Below are positions 11,500-22,959 of a DNA stretch of 64,000 nucleotides, piece by piece. The stretch's first letter is position 1; every line of letters begins with the position of its first letter. This DNA comes from Gaeumannomyces sp. JS-464 (lineage: Eukaryota; Ascomycota; Sordariomycetes; Magnaporthales; Magnaporthaceae): the NCBI GenBank assembly GCA_002197995.1, contig NGZR01000003.1, positions 5,518,001 through 5,582,000 on the forward strand, given 5' to 3'. The notes under the pieces were generated by a model. That model searched no databases, was not told the DNA's origin, and was given only the letters and a program-made list of their open reading frames with translations. Made by a program: the position numbers and the translations under genes.

Positions 11500-14400
11500 C
11501 GAAAGCCGGAAAATTCCGACACTAACGTTAAAATAAACCGAAATGGTTAAAATTTTAAAACGGCCGAGTTTTAAAAGCGAGCGAAAAGCCCGAGCGGAGG
11601 AACCTTCGTATTTATAATCCGCGAAAAGCAAACGAGCTGGAAAAACCAGCACGTTTTTACGCTTTTCGATATTTCGGCGTGTTTTTAAAACGTTAAGGTT
11701 TTAAAACACTTAAATAGCCCGTTATATTACGTTACCCCGGCGGACGGAAATAACGGCCAACTTTTATCGTGGTTTAACAACCAGCAAAAAGTTAAATACA
11801 TTAGCTACCGGTTTAACGATATAAGCGAGCTAAACAAAACTACGCTAAAACTCGAAAACCACTTTAGCGTTAATATAAAACACTTCGGACATTTGTACCT
11901 TTTTTAAGCAAAATGCATTTATGGAAAATGCAAATTCCATTTACGACCTAAGCTTAAATACGATTTTTTTCCGCGAAAGTTAAAAAGCGAGCCTAAAATT
12001 AAGCCCTGTTTGGCATTCCAGTTACTACGGTAAGAGCTAGCCCGGATCGGCAGGTTTACCGTAGTTTTTAAACCTAACGAGCGGTACCTAATGCCGTGCG
12101 TTACTAAAGTGCTTGATTAAAAAAATGTAAAATTACGAAATGCAAAAAACATATGGCATAAAAAGCGGAAACTTAGCATTAGGGAATTACGCAAGCGTAC
12201 ATCCCGTTCGACCCGGATAAAAGGACGAACGTACGATACTCGTTCCTTTTACCAAAAAACTAAAAAAATTACTTAAACGGAAAGCACGGAGTAAAAAAAA
12301 GGAAAATTAATAAAAACCTTTGCGATAGCAAATTCGAATCGATTATACGATTTATTAACATTCCGAATGGAATATTAAAAGGAAAAGGTTAAAATAATAA
12401 TTAATTGCGAAGCATAAAGCGATTATATATCGCTATAAACGGTTAAACGGTATGGGATTTTTTATAAAGCGGAAATATTAACCGTACTAACTAAAAACGG
12501 TCGAAAAAATACCCGTCGTTTATAATAAAAGTGGATCGATGGAAAAATACAGCCAATAACACTACGCACTCGAAATGGGGAAAACGTTATTATTATATTA
12601 AACAAGCTAAATATAAAAAAAAGAAACGTTATTTTCGGGATTTTTTAGCTTAGGAAAAGCAATTTACGGATAAATTGGATTACCGGCCAGGTTTAATAAA
12701 GGAAACCATAAATAATTAAAAAGGTTTACCAATTACGAACCTTAAACCGTAAACATAAAAAGCATAAAAAAAGGTTATAACGATGGCAAAACTTAGCAAT
12801 CCACTTTTGCATTTAACATCGACAAATACGCAACTATTTAAAGCGGAAAACAATTAAAATAATTTAACTAATATTAAAAAACGGCTCGCGAATATTCCGA
12901 AAAAATACCACAAATACAAAAAATTGTTTAGAAAAAACCTAAAAACGGTACTTCCCGAATATAAACCGTTCGATTTTAAAATTAAACTTAAGCTAAATAT
13001 GCAGTTTAAGTATTAAAAGCTATACCAACTTAGCTTTCGGCAATAAAAAATGCTAAAAAAACAGCTGGAAAAAAATTTACGGAAAGGACATATTAAACCT
13101 TCCAATTTTCCAATAAAATATAAAATCCTATAAAAAAAAAAGAAAGACGAAACGGAGCGAATATGCATCGACTACCGACCGTTAAACGAGGCTACTATTA
13201 AAAATCGGTATTTTATGCTTTTTATTAACGAGTTGCGCGATAAGCTCGGCAAAGCCTAGTATTTTACGGTTTTAAACCTACGAAAAGCTTATAGCTTAAT
13301 ACGGATTAAAAAAGGCCAAAAGTAGTTTACGGCTTTTAAAACCAGGTTTAAATGCTACGAGTTTTTGGTAATAATTTTCGGGCTTACCAACGCATTAGCC
13401 ACGTTTTAAAAAATGATTAACCATATATTGCGCGAGTATTTCGACGTTTTCGTCCTCGCGTATTTGGACGATATTTTGATTTTTCGGAAACGATAAAAAA
13501 GCATAGTAGGCACGTATATAAAGTACTTTAAAAGCTGTTAAACGCAAAGCTCCTCGTTAAACCAAAAAAGTGCGAATGGCATTCGCAAAAAATCGCTTTT
13601 TTAAGGTTTGTAATTACATTTAAACAGGTTTGCATAAATTTTAAAAAGCTCGAAAAAGTTAAAAAATGGCTTATATTTAAAAACGTTACGAAAGTACGAA
13701 AGTTTTTAAAATTTTTAAACTTTTATAAGCGGTTTATCCGTAAGTATAGCAAAATCGCCATACTATTTACGAACCTTACCAAAAATAACCACCAGTTTTA
13801 TTGGGAAAGGCGAAAATAAAAGGCTTTCGAGCAATTACAAAACGCCGTGTTAAAAAAACCAATATTGGCATTTTCGAACCTAAAAAAAACCTTTTAAGGT
13901 TAAAACTAACGCGTCGAATTACGCGATCGGCGGTTAACTCGGATAACGAAACGATTAAAAACGGTTGCACCTTTGCGCGTTCTTTTCGCAAAAGTTAAAT
14001 AAACCTAAATTAAATTACCAAATTTACGATAAAAAACTTTTAACGATAATCCGAGCATTTAAAAGTGGCGACCATACCTTTATAAAGCAAAGCATTAGGT
14101 TGTAATATACATAAATTATAAAAACCTAACGCACTTTACCATAAGAAAAACCTAAATAAACGGCAAATCCGTTAAAGCGAGTTTTTGCAAAATTATAACG
14201 TTCGGATCGAGTACCGGAAAAGGTCGAAAAACGGCCGGGCGGACGCCTTAAGCCGACGACCGGACTATTAGGTTGCAGTACTTAAAAAAACACGAGTAAT
14301 CCTAGCAAAAAAACCAAACGGATTTTTAGTTCCGGCATAAAGGATTTTCGCTAAAACGGTCCGATAGGAAAAAGTTTAAACTTTAAAAAAAATCCAACAA

Positions 14401-15650
14401 ATTTACGGCTAACTGGCATACGGTTACCAAAACGTGAAAAAAACGTGGAAACGGTTATAATAATACCACAGGTTCGTAAAAACCCGAGCCGAAATACAAA
14501 ACGTAATAAAAAATTGCGAAAGTTATGCTAAAAACAAAGCCAATAAGCATAAACCGTACGGGTTATTGCAACCTTTGCTAATACCGGATGAAGTATAGCA
14601 AAAAGTTACTATGGATTTCGTTATTAAACTTTTTTAGTTTAAAAAACCGTTAATTAAAGTAAAATACGACAATGTATTAATAATAATAAATAGGCTTACT
14701 AAATACGCTTTATTCCTACCATATAAAAAAAGCAGCGACGTTATAAAGCTAGCGTACGTTTTTATTAAGCATGTAATAGCGGAATACGGCACGCTAAACC
14801 GTTTAATTACGGATAAAAACAAGCTATTTATAAGTAAGTTTTGGAAAAGGCTTACGAATAAGCTAAAAGCAAAGCACTTTTTATTTACAGCTTACCACTT
14901 TTAAACAAATGGATAAATAAAGCGGACGAACTAAACCATAAAATAGTATTTACGTTACTACGTTAATTACAAATAAAACGACTGGGTATAACTACTTTTT
15001 ATAGCTTAATTCGCTTATAATAGCTTAGTTTATAAAAGCACAAAAACCACACCGTTTTATGCGAATTATAGGTTTACGCTTATAACGTATAAAGAACCTA
15101 AGGCAGGAAAACATGCTTTAATAGCGGAAATATAGGTAACGGAGCTTATTAAACTGCATAAACATTTTTAAGCAAAGCTAAAAAAACTGCGGCACCGTAT
15201 AGCTATTTAAGCAAATAAAAAAAAGATCGAAAAACCGACTTTTAAAAAAGGGGATAGCGTTTATCTTTTTCGACGAAATATTAAAACAAAACGACTAAGC
15301 GATAAGCTAAACCACAAAAAACTAGGACTATTTAAAGTATTAAAAAAGGTTTCGAACGTAAATTATAAATTCCGATTACCACTAACTATAAAATCCCACC
15401 CGGTTTTTTATATTTCCCTATTCGAACCAGCGTTACCGGGCTTTAAAAGCGACGAGTTAATAGAAATCGACTTAAAATAAAAGTACGAAATCGAAAAAAT
15501 CCTGGACTATAAGCTAAAATACAGGCCTAAAAAGTACCTAATTAAATGGAAAAGGTATAGCTACGAAAAAAACACGTGGAAAAAAAAAACCAACTTTAAA
15601 AATTGCCAAAAAGCTTTACAAAAGTATCGGCAAAAACTCCTAAACGAAGG
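11500..15650 (+). pseudogene. Gypsy-A copy 2 pol relic with chromodomain
   Basis: Reverse transcriptase is clear at about 13130-13490: CIDYRPLNEATIKNRY, later FGLTNALATF and the catalytic AYLDDILIF box at 13458-13485 with both Asp residues intact. RNase H follows to about 14300. Integrase occupies about 14550-15250. The C-terminal chromodomain is readable at about 15480-15640, with KYLIKWKRYSYEKNTWK. Chromodomains guide some Gypsy elements to heterochromatin; here that is family knowledge only. Nonsense codons at former Q and W positions and frameshifts inactivate it. Confidence 0.85.
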
Positions 15651-15744
15651 TTAGCAAAGGCAAAAGGCGGGCCGCTTACCGCAGCCGTTTATACACACGC
15701 CGGCTATGCCTCGTGCGTATAAACAGCTATAGCAAAAAAAACCT

Positions 15745-15817
15745 TAGCTTAGTTAAAAATCGAACCTAGGATTTCCGGTTAAAAGGTAAAAAGTGTTACC
15801 ATTATACCACTAGGTTA
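15745..15817 (-). repeat. tRNA-like segment in Gypsy-A copy 2
   Basis: The minus strand reads AACCTAGTGGTATAATGG (A-box-like) followed after about 30 nt by TCCTAGGTTCGATTTTTAAC (B-box/T-arm with C-to-T decay). The equivalent in copy 1 is 2010-2082. No secure anticodon assignment. Confidence 0.4.
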
Positions 15818-15879
15818 AAAAAAAGGTACATTTACCAAAACCAAATAGGGCAAAGGAGTTTGCACTAAACGGTTAGCAA

Positions 15880-16016
15880 AAAAAAAAAAAAAAAAATAAA
15901 AGCTCGATAAGCTTCGGGGCAAGCCCGAAAACTTATCGACCCTTACGGTCGTGCCGAGATTCGAACCCGAAACTTCGGCAAAAAGACCAAAGCCACGCCT
16001 AATGCGCTATAAAACC
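15880..16016 (-). repeat. tRNA-like module, hairpin and T-run in Gypsy-A copy 2
   Basis: On the minus strand, TAGCGCATTAGGCGTGGC is followed by a CTTTGG/CCGAAG stem, then TCGGGTTCGAATCTCGG and CACGACC. A strong hairpin follows at 15901-15940 (CGATAAG...CTTATCG with a GC-rich upper stem), then about 18 T. The same arrangement occurs at 1804-1949, so it is part of the Gypsy-A family rather than a chance insertion here. It could be an internalised SINE-like unit. Confidence 0.5.
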
Positions 16017-16049
16017 CAAAAAAATTGTTAAAAGAAGTTACAACTTACT

Positions 16050-16572
16050 TTAGTTAAAAAAAGCAAGCAGGTTTAAGTTAGGATTAACCCTAAGCACTTG
16101 CCAATCGAAAGGAACGGAAGGAGCCACAAAGGGCTCGGAGTGCGAGGCAGCCTGGCGAGCCGCCTGGTCGGCCTTTTCCCGCTCGACACGTTCTAGTTTT
16201 TCCACCGAGTTAATACCGCGACGCACCGCGCGTATTATCTTTTCCAACCACATTCGTTTTTGCTTCCGAAAACGAAAAACTTTTTCCTCCGCCTTTTTTT
16301 AGCTTAGCTTTAAATTTGGAATGCTGGACGACGATATTCCGAAGCTCGAAAAAAAAAAGCCCTAAAACGTCGCACCCCGAACGATTAATCCGAAAACATT
16401 CCACGCACTAAAACGAGTTTTAAAAAAAAGCGTCGCACTTTTCACGCTTTAAAACGTCGTAATAGTACGAATAAAAAGGCATTTCGTAATAATTAAAAAG
16501 AATAACCGCTAAAAGCTTTTTGCAACTAACGGTTTTTTTTGCGAAAAGACGTTTTCGTACCCGACTAAACAT
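16050..16572 (-). pseudogene. Antisense ORF beside the 3' LTR of Gypsy-A copy 2
   Basis: A frame on the strand opposite to gag-pol starts at 16572 (MFSRVRKRLFAKKTV), passes through YEMPFYSYYYDVLKREKCD, RINRSGCDVLGL and RNIVVQHSKFKAKL, shifts frame in an A-rich tract near 16280, and continues as MWLEKIIRAVRRGINSVEKL to a stop at 16050. The total would be about 174 codons. The protein has scattered Cys residues in its first half and a charged helical second half rich in Arg, Glu and Lys. Three Gypsy-A copies carry it at the same place. I recognise no family; a nucleic-acid-binding or accessory role is conjecture. Confidence 0.65.
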
Positions 16573-16686
16573 CCTGTTAAAGTAAAAAAAAATGGGAAAT
16601 GGTAAAAAAGGAAAGTACTTACTATTAACAAAAGGCGGGGCGATAAAACGTGGCTAAAAAGACTTGGCTTAAAAAGGGAAACCTAA

Positions 16687-17135
16687 TATTACGACCAGTA
16701 TGCAAGCTTTTAAAATAGCAGGGCAAAAGGGGGGCTTTAAAATGGTGCTTCCGCCCCGCCCCGGTTACGTAAAGTTACGTAAACCAAAAAGGATTTATAA
16801 ATTTGTAATAAAATAACAAATTTAAAAAAGGATTTATAAATTTATAATAAAGCAATAAATCCAAAAAGGATTTGTGGATTTGTAATAAAGCCACAAATTT
16901 AACCTAGCATAAAGCAAAAAGCAGCGTATATATAAAAAATGGATTTCCTATTGTTTTAAATAGCTTTAATTAAAGCTTCGGCATTAGTTAACCTAAGTTA
17001 GCTCTTAAGCATCCTTTAAGGCAAGCAATTAAATTGTCCTTTTAAGTTACGTGTTTCCCTGTTAACCAAATTAAAAATATTGTCCTTTCCACCCTTGAAG
17101 TGCCCTACTTTAAAAGCAAACCTTTAATTGTAACA
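16687..17135 (+). repeat. 3' LTR of Gypsy-A copy 2
   Basis: Begins TATTACGACCAGTATGC and ends TTTAATTGTAACA, followed directly by the duplication GCACG and resumed LINE sequence. It differs from the 5' LTR mainly by C/T and G/A changes. Confidence 0.9.
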
Positions 17136-20100
17136 GCACGTAGGTTTTTATTTCCAAATGGGCTAATAACGTCGTTTTATATGCTCCGGTTACCATTTTA
17201 AAGCATATTCGCTATTTTTTCGCTAACTTTTTAACTGCGTTTCGAGGCCGCCCCCGTGGTTCGGTTAAAAGGTAATATGCTACGGCTTTATACGCCATCG
17301 CGCTTTTGCATATTATTACGTATAATTGTTTCGTTTTAGCGAAGCTGCTTTTTTACGTTACCGCTGCGAATTTTATTATCGCTAGTTGTTATTTTTCCTA
17401 TTTGCTTTTCGCTTATTTGGTATAGGCTTTAAAGTTTAATTTATAATTTAGCTAAATTTCGAAAATTTCGCCGTTAGCGATGGTTATACGTAAGTAGCTC
17501 CGGTGCGAACCCGGGTTTAGTTTAAAGCTTTAATAAAATGTAATAGCTCGGTTTTTAATGCGTTAAATGTTATTTTTGTTATTTTTGCCCACGTTTGGTA
17601 TACGTTCCAAACTTTTTCTAATAATTATGCCGTTTCCGCTATAATGCCTTTTATTGCTAAAAGGTTAATATCGTCGGCGAAACTAACCACTGTTATTTTT
17701 AGGATTTTTTCCAGCTTATCGTATAATAACGTAATGTAAAAGATAAATAATATAAATAATAATGGTAATTTTTACGGGATTTTTGCAATTACTAGTATTA
17801 GCGCTAACGTATTTCCGTTAAACTAAAACCGGGCCGTTTTATTTATAAACCAGCTTTTAATTTATTTAATTATTTTTGGTAAAAATCTTTACTTTCGCAT
17901 TATATCAATTTAATATGGTTAATATTATTAAATGCTTTTAATAAATCGAATTGCAATAGCGAAATTATAACGCCGTGGTTTTACGCTATTATTATTATGT
18001 TTATTACTTGTTTAATAGCGAATTCGGTATTGCGTTTTTTTTTATTACCCATTTATCCTTCCGGTAGGAATCCCTTTTCCTCCGCTTTGTTAGCGATTCG
18101 TTTTATATTATAACTTTTTAACTTAAAAATGGACGTGCGATTAGTTTCCATTTTTCCGTTATTTTCCTATTTTTTATTTTTACTTAGCTTTAGCAGTATT
18201 ATTATAAGTACGTTTCGAAAGCGTTTCGGGAAATATTCGAGGTTAAAATTAGCGTTAGCTATTTTAAATATAGCTTTTTAATATGGTTAGCCGCATACTT
18301 TTAAAAGTCCGTTTAATAAGTTATCCGCTTTTAAGGCTTTCCAATTTTGCGTTTTTTTTAAAGCCGTTAATACGTCGCCGCTTTCCGGGTTTACTATATG
18401 TTTTATTAGGAACGCGTAATGGAACGTGTCGTTATTAAACGTGGTATTTGTAATATCGGTTAAATCCGCTTTCGGGCTAGGGTAAAACTTGGCCGCTAAA
18501 GTTGTTGCTTTATTTACGTAAGTGTTGGCTGGTTTTTAATTGCCGTTTCCTAATCGGTGTAAGTCCGGTAGTTTGGTTGGATTTCGTTTTTATAGCTACG
18601 TAGTTTCGCCCACCGTTTTACGTTTTAAAAGGTAGCTTTTTTTTTTTTTTTTAATGCCTTTTTAATAAACTTTTTCCAATATGCGTTAGCCGCTTTCCTT
18701 TTTTCTTTTATAAAAGCTTTATTCGCTGTTTTTAGTTCGTTATGGCTGTTTTATGTTTTTAACCTCGTATATGCGCGCCGGCACCTCCTCGTTTTTTTAA
18801 CAAGTTTAGTAAGTTTTAAGTTCCAATACGGTGTTAACTTAAAACTAGTTAATAATTTCCTTTTTAATGCTAACTTTAACGATTAGGGTTAACTGGTTTA
18901 TTAATGCGTTTATTTAATTATCGATATTTTCCGGTATTTCCATATTTTTAATTTCGATGTGCTATATGGCTAATTGCAATGCTTTTTTTAGTCGTTTTTT
19001 ATATTAATGTTTACTTTTTTCCATACCCATTTTTTAACGGTTTTTTACCGAAACGGCTCCGCTTTAATATTAACCAAAATCATTTAAAAGTAGTAATCCG
19101 ATCCTTTTATTTCGTCGTTTTTACTTTTGTATTTTACGGTTAACGCGTCGGATATTTATGCATAGTCGATTATATTTTTTCGTTTGCTAAATCTTTTTTT
19201 CGTTACCTTTTCGTAAAGTATTGCAAATTCGAGTTTTCACCGGTGCGCTAGCGATAGTAATACGTTTACTTTTTCGTTTCGTTTATTATAAACGTTTTAT
19301 ATAAGGTAATGCATGTTAAAATCCTTTACAAATATAACGTGGTATCGTAATAATTGCGTTTCGATTTTTATTAGTAACGTGTACCACTTTTTTAATGCTT
19401 TTAAATCCGGCGAATATATCTAGTAAATATCGATTTTTCCCAATAGGGTTTGCAATATTACTATTACCCAATTATATCCGTTTTGGCTCCTTTACAATGC
19501 GGGGTTTAACCGTTAATAAACGTATAATGCTACGTTTAAGCGGTTATCGGCTTGGTAGTAAACCACCTCGTATTTGCATTTTGCTAGTCTTTTTGGGTTT
19601 TTATATCGGTTTAGCTCCGGCTTTTATATAGTTATTATATCGTATTTTTTCCTGCTAAACAGCGGAATATCTCCTTTTTCGCTCCCCTTTTTTATGTTTT
19701 AATATAATATCGAAATTATTATGCGGGTTTTTTTGGGCCTTTTAATGCGTTTTACGAGCTAATGCTGTTTATTATCGATAGCGGTTCGGAAAAAGGGGGA
19801 GGGCGGGGGGGGGGGGGGGGGGGGGGGGGATTTATTAAAGCCATTATCCTTTCGGCTTTTTTACGTACTTGCTCGTTTGCCGTAACGAGGGGTTTAATTA
19901 GCGGGGAGCTCGTTTTAAAAGCGAAGTGTGTTATAAGTGGGGGAGGCGGCCGTATATCGGTTCGGCCCCTAAGTAATTATAAATTTTTACGAGGTTTGCC
20001 GATTAGTCGGCGTTTTAAAGTCCGGGTCGGTAAGTTATTATTCGAGTTTAAATTATTCCTTCGTTTTTTTAAAGCTTATTAACCTTCCCGGTTTCGAAAG

Positions 20101-20199
20101 GTTAGCGGGTTTGGAAAATAAAAAAGGTAACGTTTTTATTAGTTTATAAATTGCGCCTTTTAGCATAAACCTTTTCGGTCGGTTTTAATATGCTTCTTT

Positions 20200-21389
20200 T
20201 GCTTTTCTTATAGCGCGTTATGCTATTTTACATCCCCGGTAAAAGGCCGGGTGCGGTTTATTGCAATTTATGCATTTAAATGTAACCTTTTAATATTAAT
20301 AATAGGCGTCGCATTAATATTCTCCTTTTTAATATTTCGGTTTTTCGCAATGCGGGCACCGGCTCGGTTTAATGCAAAACTTTTAACGGTATCCTTATTT
20401 CGAAATAGTTATAGCATTAGTTAGTTTTAACGTTTAGTATAAATAGCTCGTAATTATAAATTATTACTTTTATTATAAATTTTCGTTCGTATATTTAATC
20501 CGCTGCCGTTACCGATTCGATACGGGCTAATATCATAGCATATTCGTAAAAGGTCCGGGCCGGCCATACGTGTATAAATTTAACTTTTACGTTTCGGTTT
20601 TCAGCGTTTAAACATTTAACAAATGCGTTTAGGTTTTTTTAAAAATGCTTCCTATTTAAAACCTCGAATTACCACGTCGTATATCCGCACCCGAATTGTT
20701 ATTTAATTGCCAAATACTTTTTTTACTTAATTATTTTTTTTTTATGTTTTTTTGCGTTTGTTTAAAAGCATACTATTACGTTTCCGCTCCGAAGTCGTTT
20801 CGTTGCCCGTATTATCGTGCTTAGTTAATTATTTAACGCTTGTAAAGTATTTATCGTTAATCGCTTTTTAATTGCTTTTAAAGGTTTTCCTACGTTTATA
20901 ATAATCTTTCGTTCGATTTTCGACGGTATAAATCGGGGTGGGAGTTGCGCCGTGTTCGGGTGCTATTAACGTGGTTAAGTTAACTCGGTTTCGCCCGGCA
21001 TTCGGGCCGGTAAGCCCGTAACTAATGCAATAGCATAAGACTTTTTGGTGTTAACCAATGCTTTTTTTAACTTTTTTAAATATTTTTGCTTTAAGCTTTT
21101 GCAACGTGTCGTTAATTACTGGTCCTTTTGCGGCGGCTTCGCGCTAGCGAGCCGCCTTCGCGTTAATCCCTCGCTTCGTTAGCTCCGATACCAATTGCAG
21201 GATTTCCGGCAATTTTCCATTAATTATAAAGGGTTTTAACTTGTTAATAATCTCTTTTTCTCTTTTATTTTGGCGGCTGCGCGCCGGTTTCGTATCGGTG
21301 TCGCTGCTTCCCCGCGTGTCCGAAAACGCGTTAGGAGGATCCACCGTCGTGGCGTGCCGACTGGCCGCGAGCCCAAAATCGATCGCCAT
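20200..21389 (-). pseudogene. LINE copy 2 ORF1 (gag-like) relic
   Basis: The frame starts at 21389 with MAIDFGLAASRHATTVDPP and reads through a Lys-rich helical region, a segment with KTKRLRSGNVIV-type residues typical of fungal LINE ORF1, and ends with CCHC knuckle remnants including CINCNKPHPAFYRGC near 20270-20220. Many stops interrupt it downstream of the first 80 codons. Such ORF1 products bind their own RNA in the retrotransposition particle. The first 250 bases are much less RIP-damaged than the remainder. Confidence 0.7.
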
Positions 21390-22959
21390 CGATTTTTAGC
21401 CCGCGCCGTCGGTGCGCGCACGATGCGATATCGATCCGGGGTCGAGTCGGCTGCGAGGAGTTCGATTTTGGCGTCGGAATTGGATTATTTGGAAAGGCTA
21501 ACCGGCTACGCGTTTTTAAGGTCGTTGCAGCTTTTTAATAGCCGCTAATATAAATGTCGAAAAGTTATTTCGGTAATTAAAAATCCGAGTTTTAATATGT
21601 TCGGATTGCGAAATTGCGTTTTTAGCTATTTGGAGCGTTTTAAAAGTTTAAGGTTCGGCGTTTTTTAAAAGCTTTTTTGGGGGAGTTAAAATTCGTAGCT
21701 TTACATTTAGCTTTTCCAAAATTAAATCCGGATTAAAAAAAGTAAAGCTAGCTTTTTAAAAACCTTTTTAAATGTTTTTTTCGGTTATAAAATTTAAAAA
21801 TGCCGTTTTAAACCGCCGAAAGGAACTTGATTTTAATTACGTGGTTAACGTGCAATTTTATTAAATTTTCGATTTATTAACTGTATAACCGCTTTATTAA
21901 ACCGAAATATTTAACGTTAAGCGGCTAAAAAAAGCAAAACGAATGCAAAGGTATGCAAAACGTAACGATGTTATATTTTTAATAATAAAGCTCGAAAATT
22001 TTTAATAGTAACTTTCGTAACCGTTTAGCATTAAAAACGATATAACCCCGTAAAACAAGCTGTAATGTGTTTATAAAATGCCGAATTTATTTTAAACCAA
22101 ATTCGTTTTGCAGTTTATTTATAAAACTTATTGCGATAACCTAATCGCGCGAAAAGTTAATTTTTAAATACCAATTGGCCAAATGGTACTACCTTTTAAC
22201 GATAAAAAAAAAGGATCGCTTAACCGCAATAATTAACCTTAAATAATTATAACCCATTCCCGGTGCTAAACTAAACCAGCTTTATTTTACCACGGCTTTC
22301 CGATATATAATAACATAACGGCATTATACCTATAAAAAAGTCGGTTTTATCGAAATTGTAAATGTCGTTATAAATGCCATATTTGTTAACAATGTTTTGT
22401 ATAAAGTCGAACCACGTAAAAACGAGCTTAAAGTTTTCGCATTTGGCTTTTTAATAATTGTACTTTTAAATTTAGCGCGTGCCGAGCTTTGCGCGGCGTT
22501 TAACGAACTTTTTAATTTAGCATTTGCCGATAATGCCCGCGTCGCGTTCGGCGAGCAATCGGTTAGCTATAGCTTTAATACCAAAAAGCCGGGGAGGAAA
22601 CGCGCGAAAATCCAGCTCGAATATGTATTTAATAAGCGCCTCCTTTTCGGATTTCGTTAATTTCCGAAAGTTGGGTATAATGTCGCGTCGAGCAGGTTAA
22701 CCGCGTTTTCGACGCTGTAAAGTCGAATTCGCGACCGAATAAATTTTTACAGCCTTTTGCATATTTAGTTTTAAGTTAAATCGTAAAGCCTAAAAAGCAA
22801 AAATTACCCGGCTTTCGTCGTTTTTTATTGGCATTATTATTAATAATGGAATTGGTTGCGAAAAAAAAAGTGTTATGTAATCGCGTGTTTTAACCCATTC
22901 GTTAATATAACCCACTCGCTAATAAACTACGTTATTGCATCCGTAATAATATTAAAAAA

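Larger units (their letters stand above)
9676..17135 (+). mobile_element. Gypsy-A copy 2: complete chromodomain-type LTR retrotransposon
   Basis: Two 449-bp LTRs (9676-10124 and 16687-17135) in direct orientation flank 6562 bp. The 5-bp duplication GCACG lies at 9671-9675 and 17136-17140, and the LINE sequence is continuous once the element is removed. The internal order is gag, protease region, reverse transcriptase, RNase H, integrase and chromodomain. The domain order and C-terminal chromodomain place it with the chromoviruses of the Gypsy (Metaviridae) group. Between the chromodomain and the 3' LTR are tRNA-like modules and an antisense ORF. All frames are broken by RIP-type stops. Confidence 0.92.
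8700..20190 (-). pseudogene. LINE copy 2 ORF2 (endonuclease-RT-RNase H) relic, split by Gypsy
   Basis: ORF2 would run from about 20190 down to 17141 and continue from 9675 after the nested Gypsy. The reverse transcriptase box VSFADDINLLAIKG is still readable at 17655-17700 with both catalytic Asp residues; the corresponding box of LINE copy 1 has lost one. Upstream sequence should contain the AP-type endonuclease, and downstream the RNase H, by family architecture, but these are too degraded to place exactly. Stops occur every few dozen codons. Confidence 0.65.
7943..21537 (-). mobile_element. LINE (Tad-like) copy 2, about 6.1 kb, containing a nested Gypsy
   Basis: This LINE is on the minus strand. 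It is flanked by ATAACCGCTAATAT (7929-7942) and ATAGCCGCTAATAT (21538-21551), a 14-bp duplication with one G/A difference. Sequence outside the duplication is the Pogo element, so the LINE inserted there. The 3' tail is a TAAATAAATAAATAATAAA repeat at 7943-7970. It is interrupted by the Gypsy-A element 9676-17135 with its own duplication GCACG. Removing that leaves about 6130 bp. The 5' end (about 21150-21537) is visibly GC-richer than the rest. A run of about 27 G lies near 19805-19829. Confidence 0.85.
7586..22834 (-). pseudogene. Pogo/Fot1 transposase relic (two segments)
   Basis: The frame starts at 22834 and reads down to 21552, then resumes from 7942 to a stop at 7586 once the LINE is removed. 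In order I can read a helix-turn-helix region ending VANSTLQRRKRG, LTKSEKEALIKYIFELD, the FPPRL motif, KYGIYNDIYNFDKTDF (first catalytic Asp block, normally YNFDETGF), a remnant of the LDGHESH block (read as LNGYESY), a C-terminal ITEKNI segment with LRILTPP, and a zinc-knuckle remnant GKTGYNARICQ near 7640-7680. In-frame TAG/TAA codons and changes such as D-to-N and H-to-Y are of RIP type. It cannot encode an active transposase. Confidence 0.85.
7479..22932 (-). mobile_element. Fot1/Pogo-type DNA transposon split by a LINE
   Basis: The outer ends are inverted repeats sharing ACGTAGTTTATTAG (7479-7492 and the reverse complement of 22919-22932), with weaker similarity to about 40 bp. TA lies immediately outside both ends (7477-7478 and 22933-22934), the target of Tc1/mariner-Pogo elements. 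Removing the LINE insertion (one 14-bp duplication plus 7943-21537) leaves about 1845 bp, close to the size of Fot1. Left flank is Gypsy-A and right flank is Copia, so the element sits on a junction of two unrelated repeats. Confidence 0.85.
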
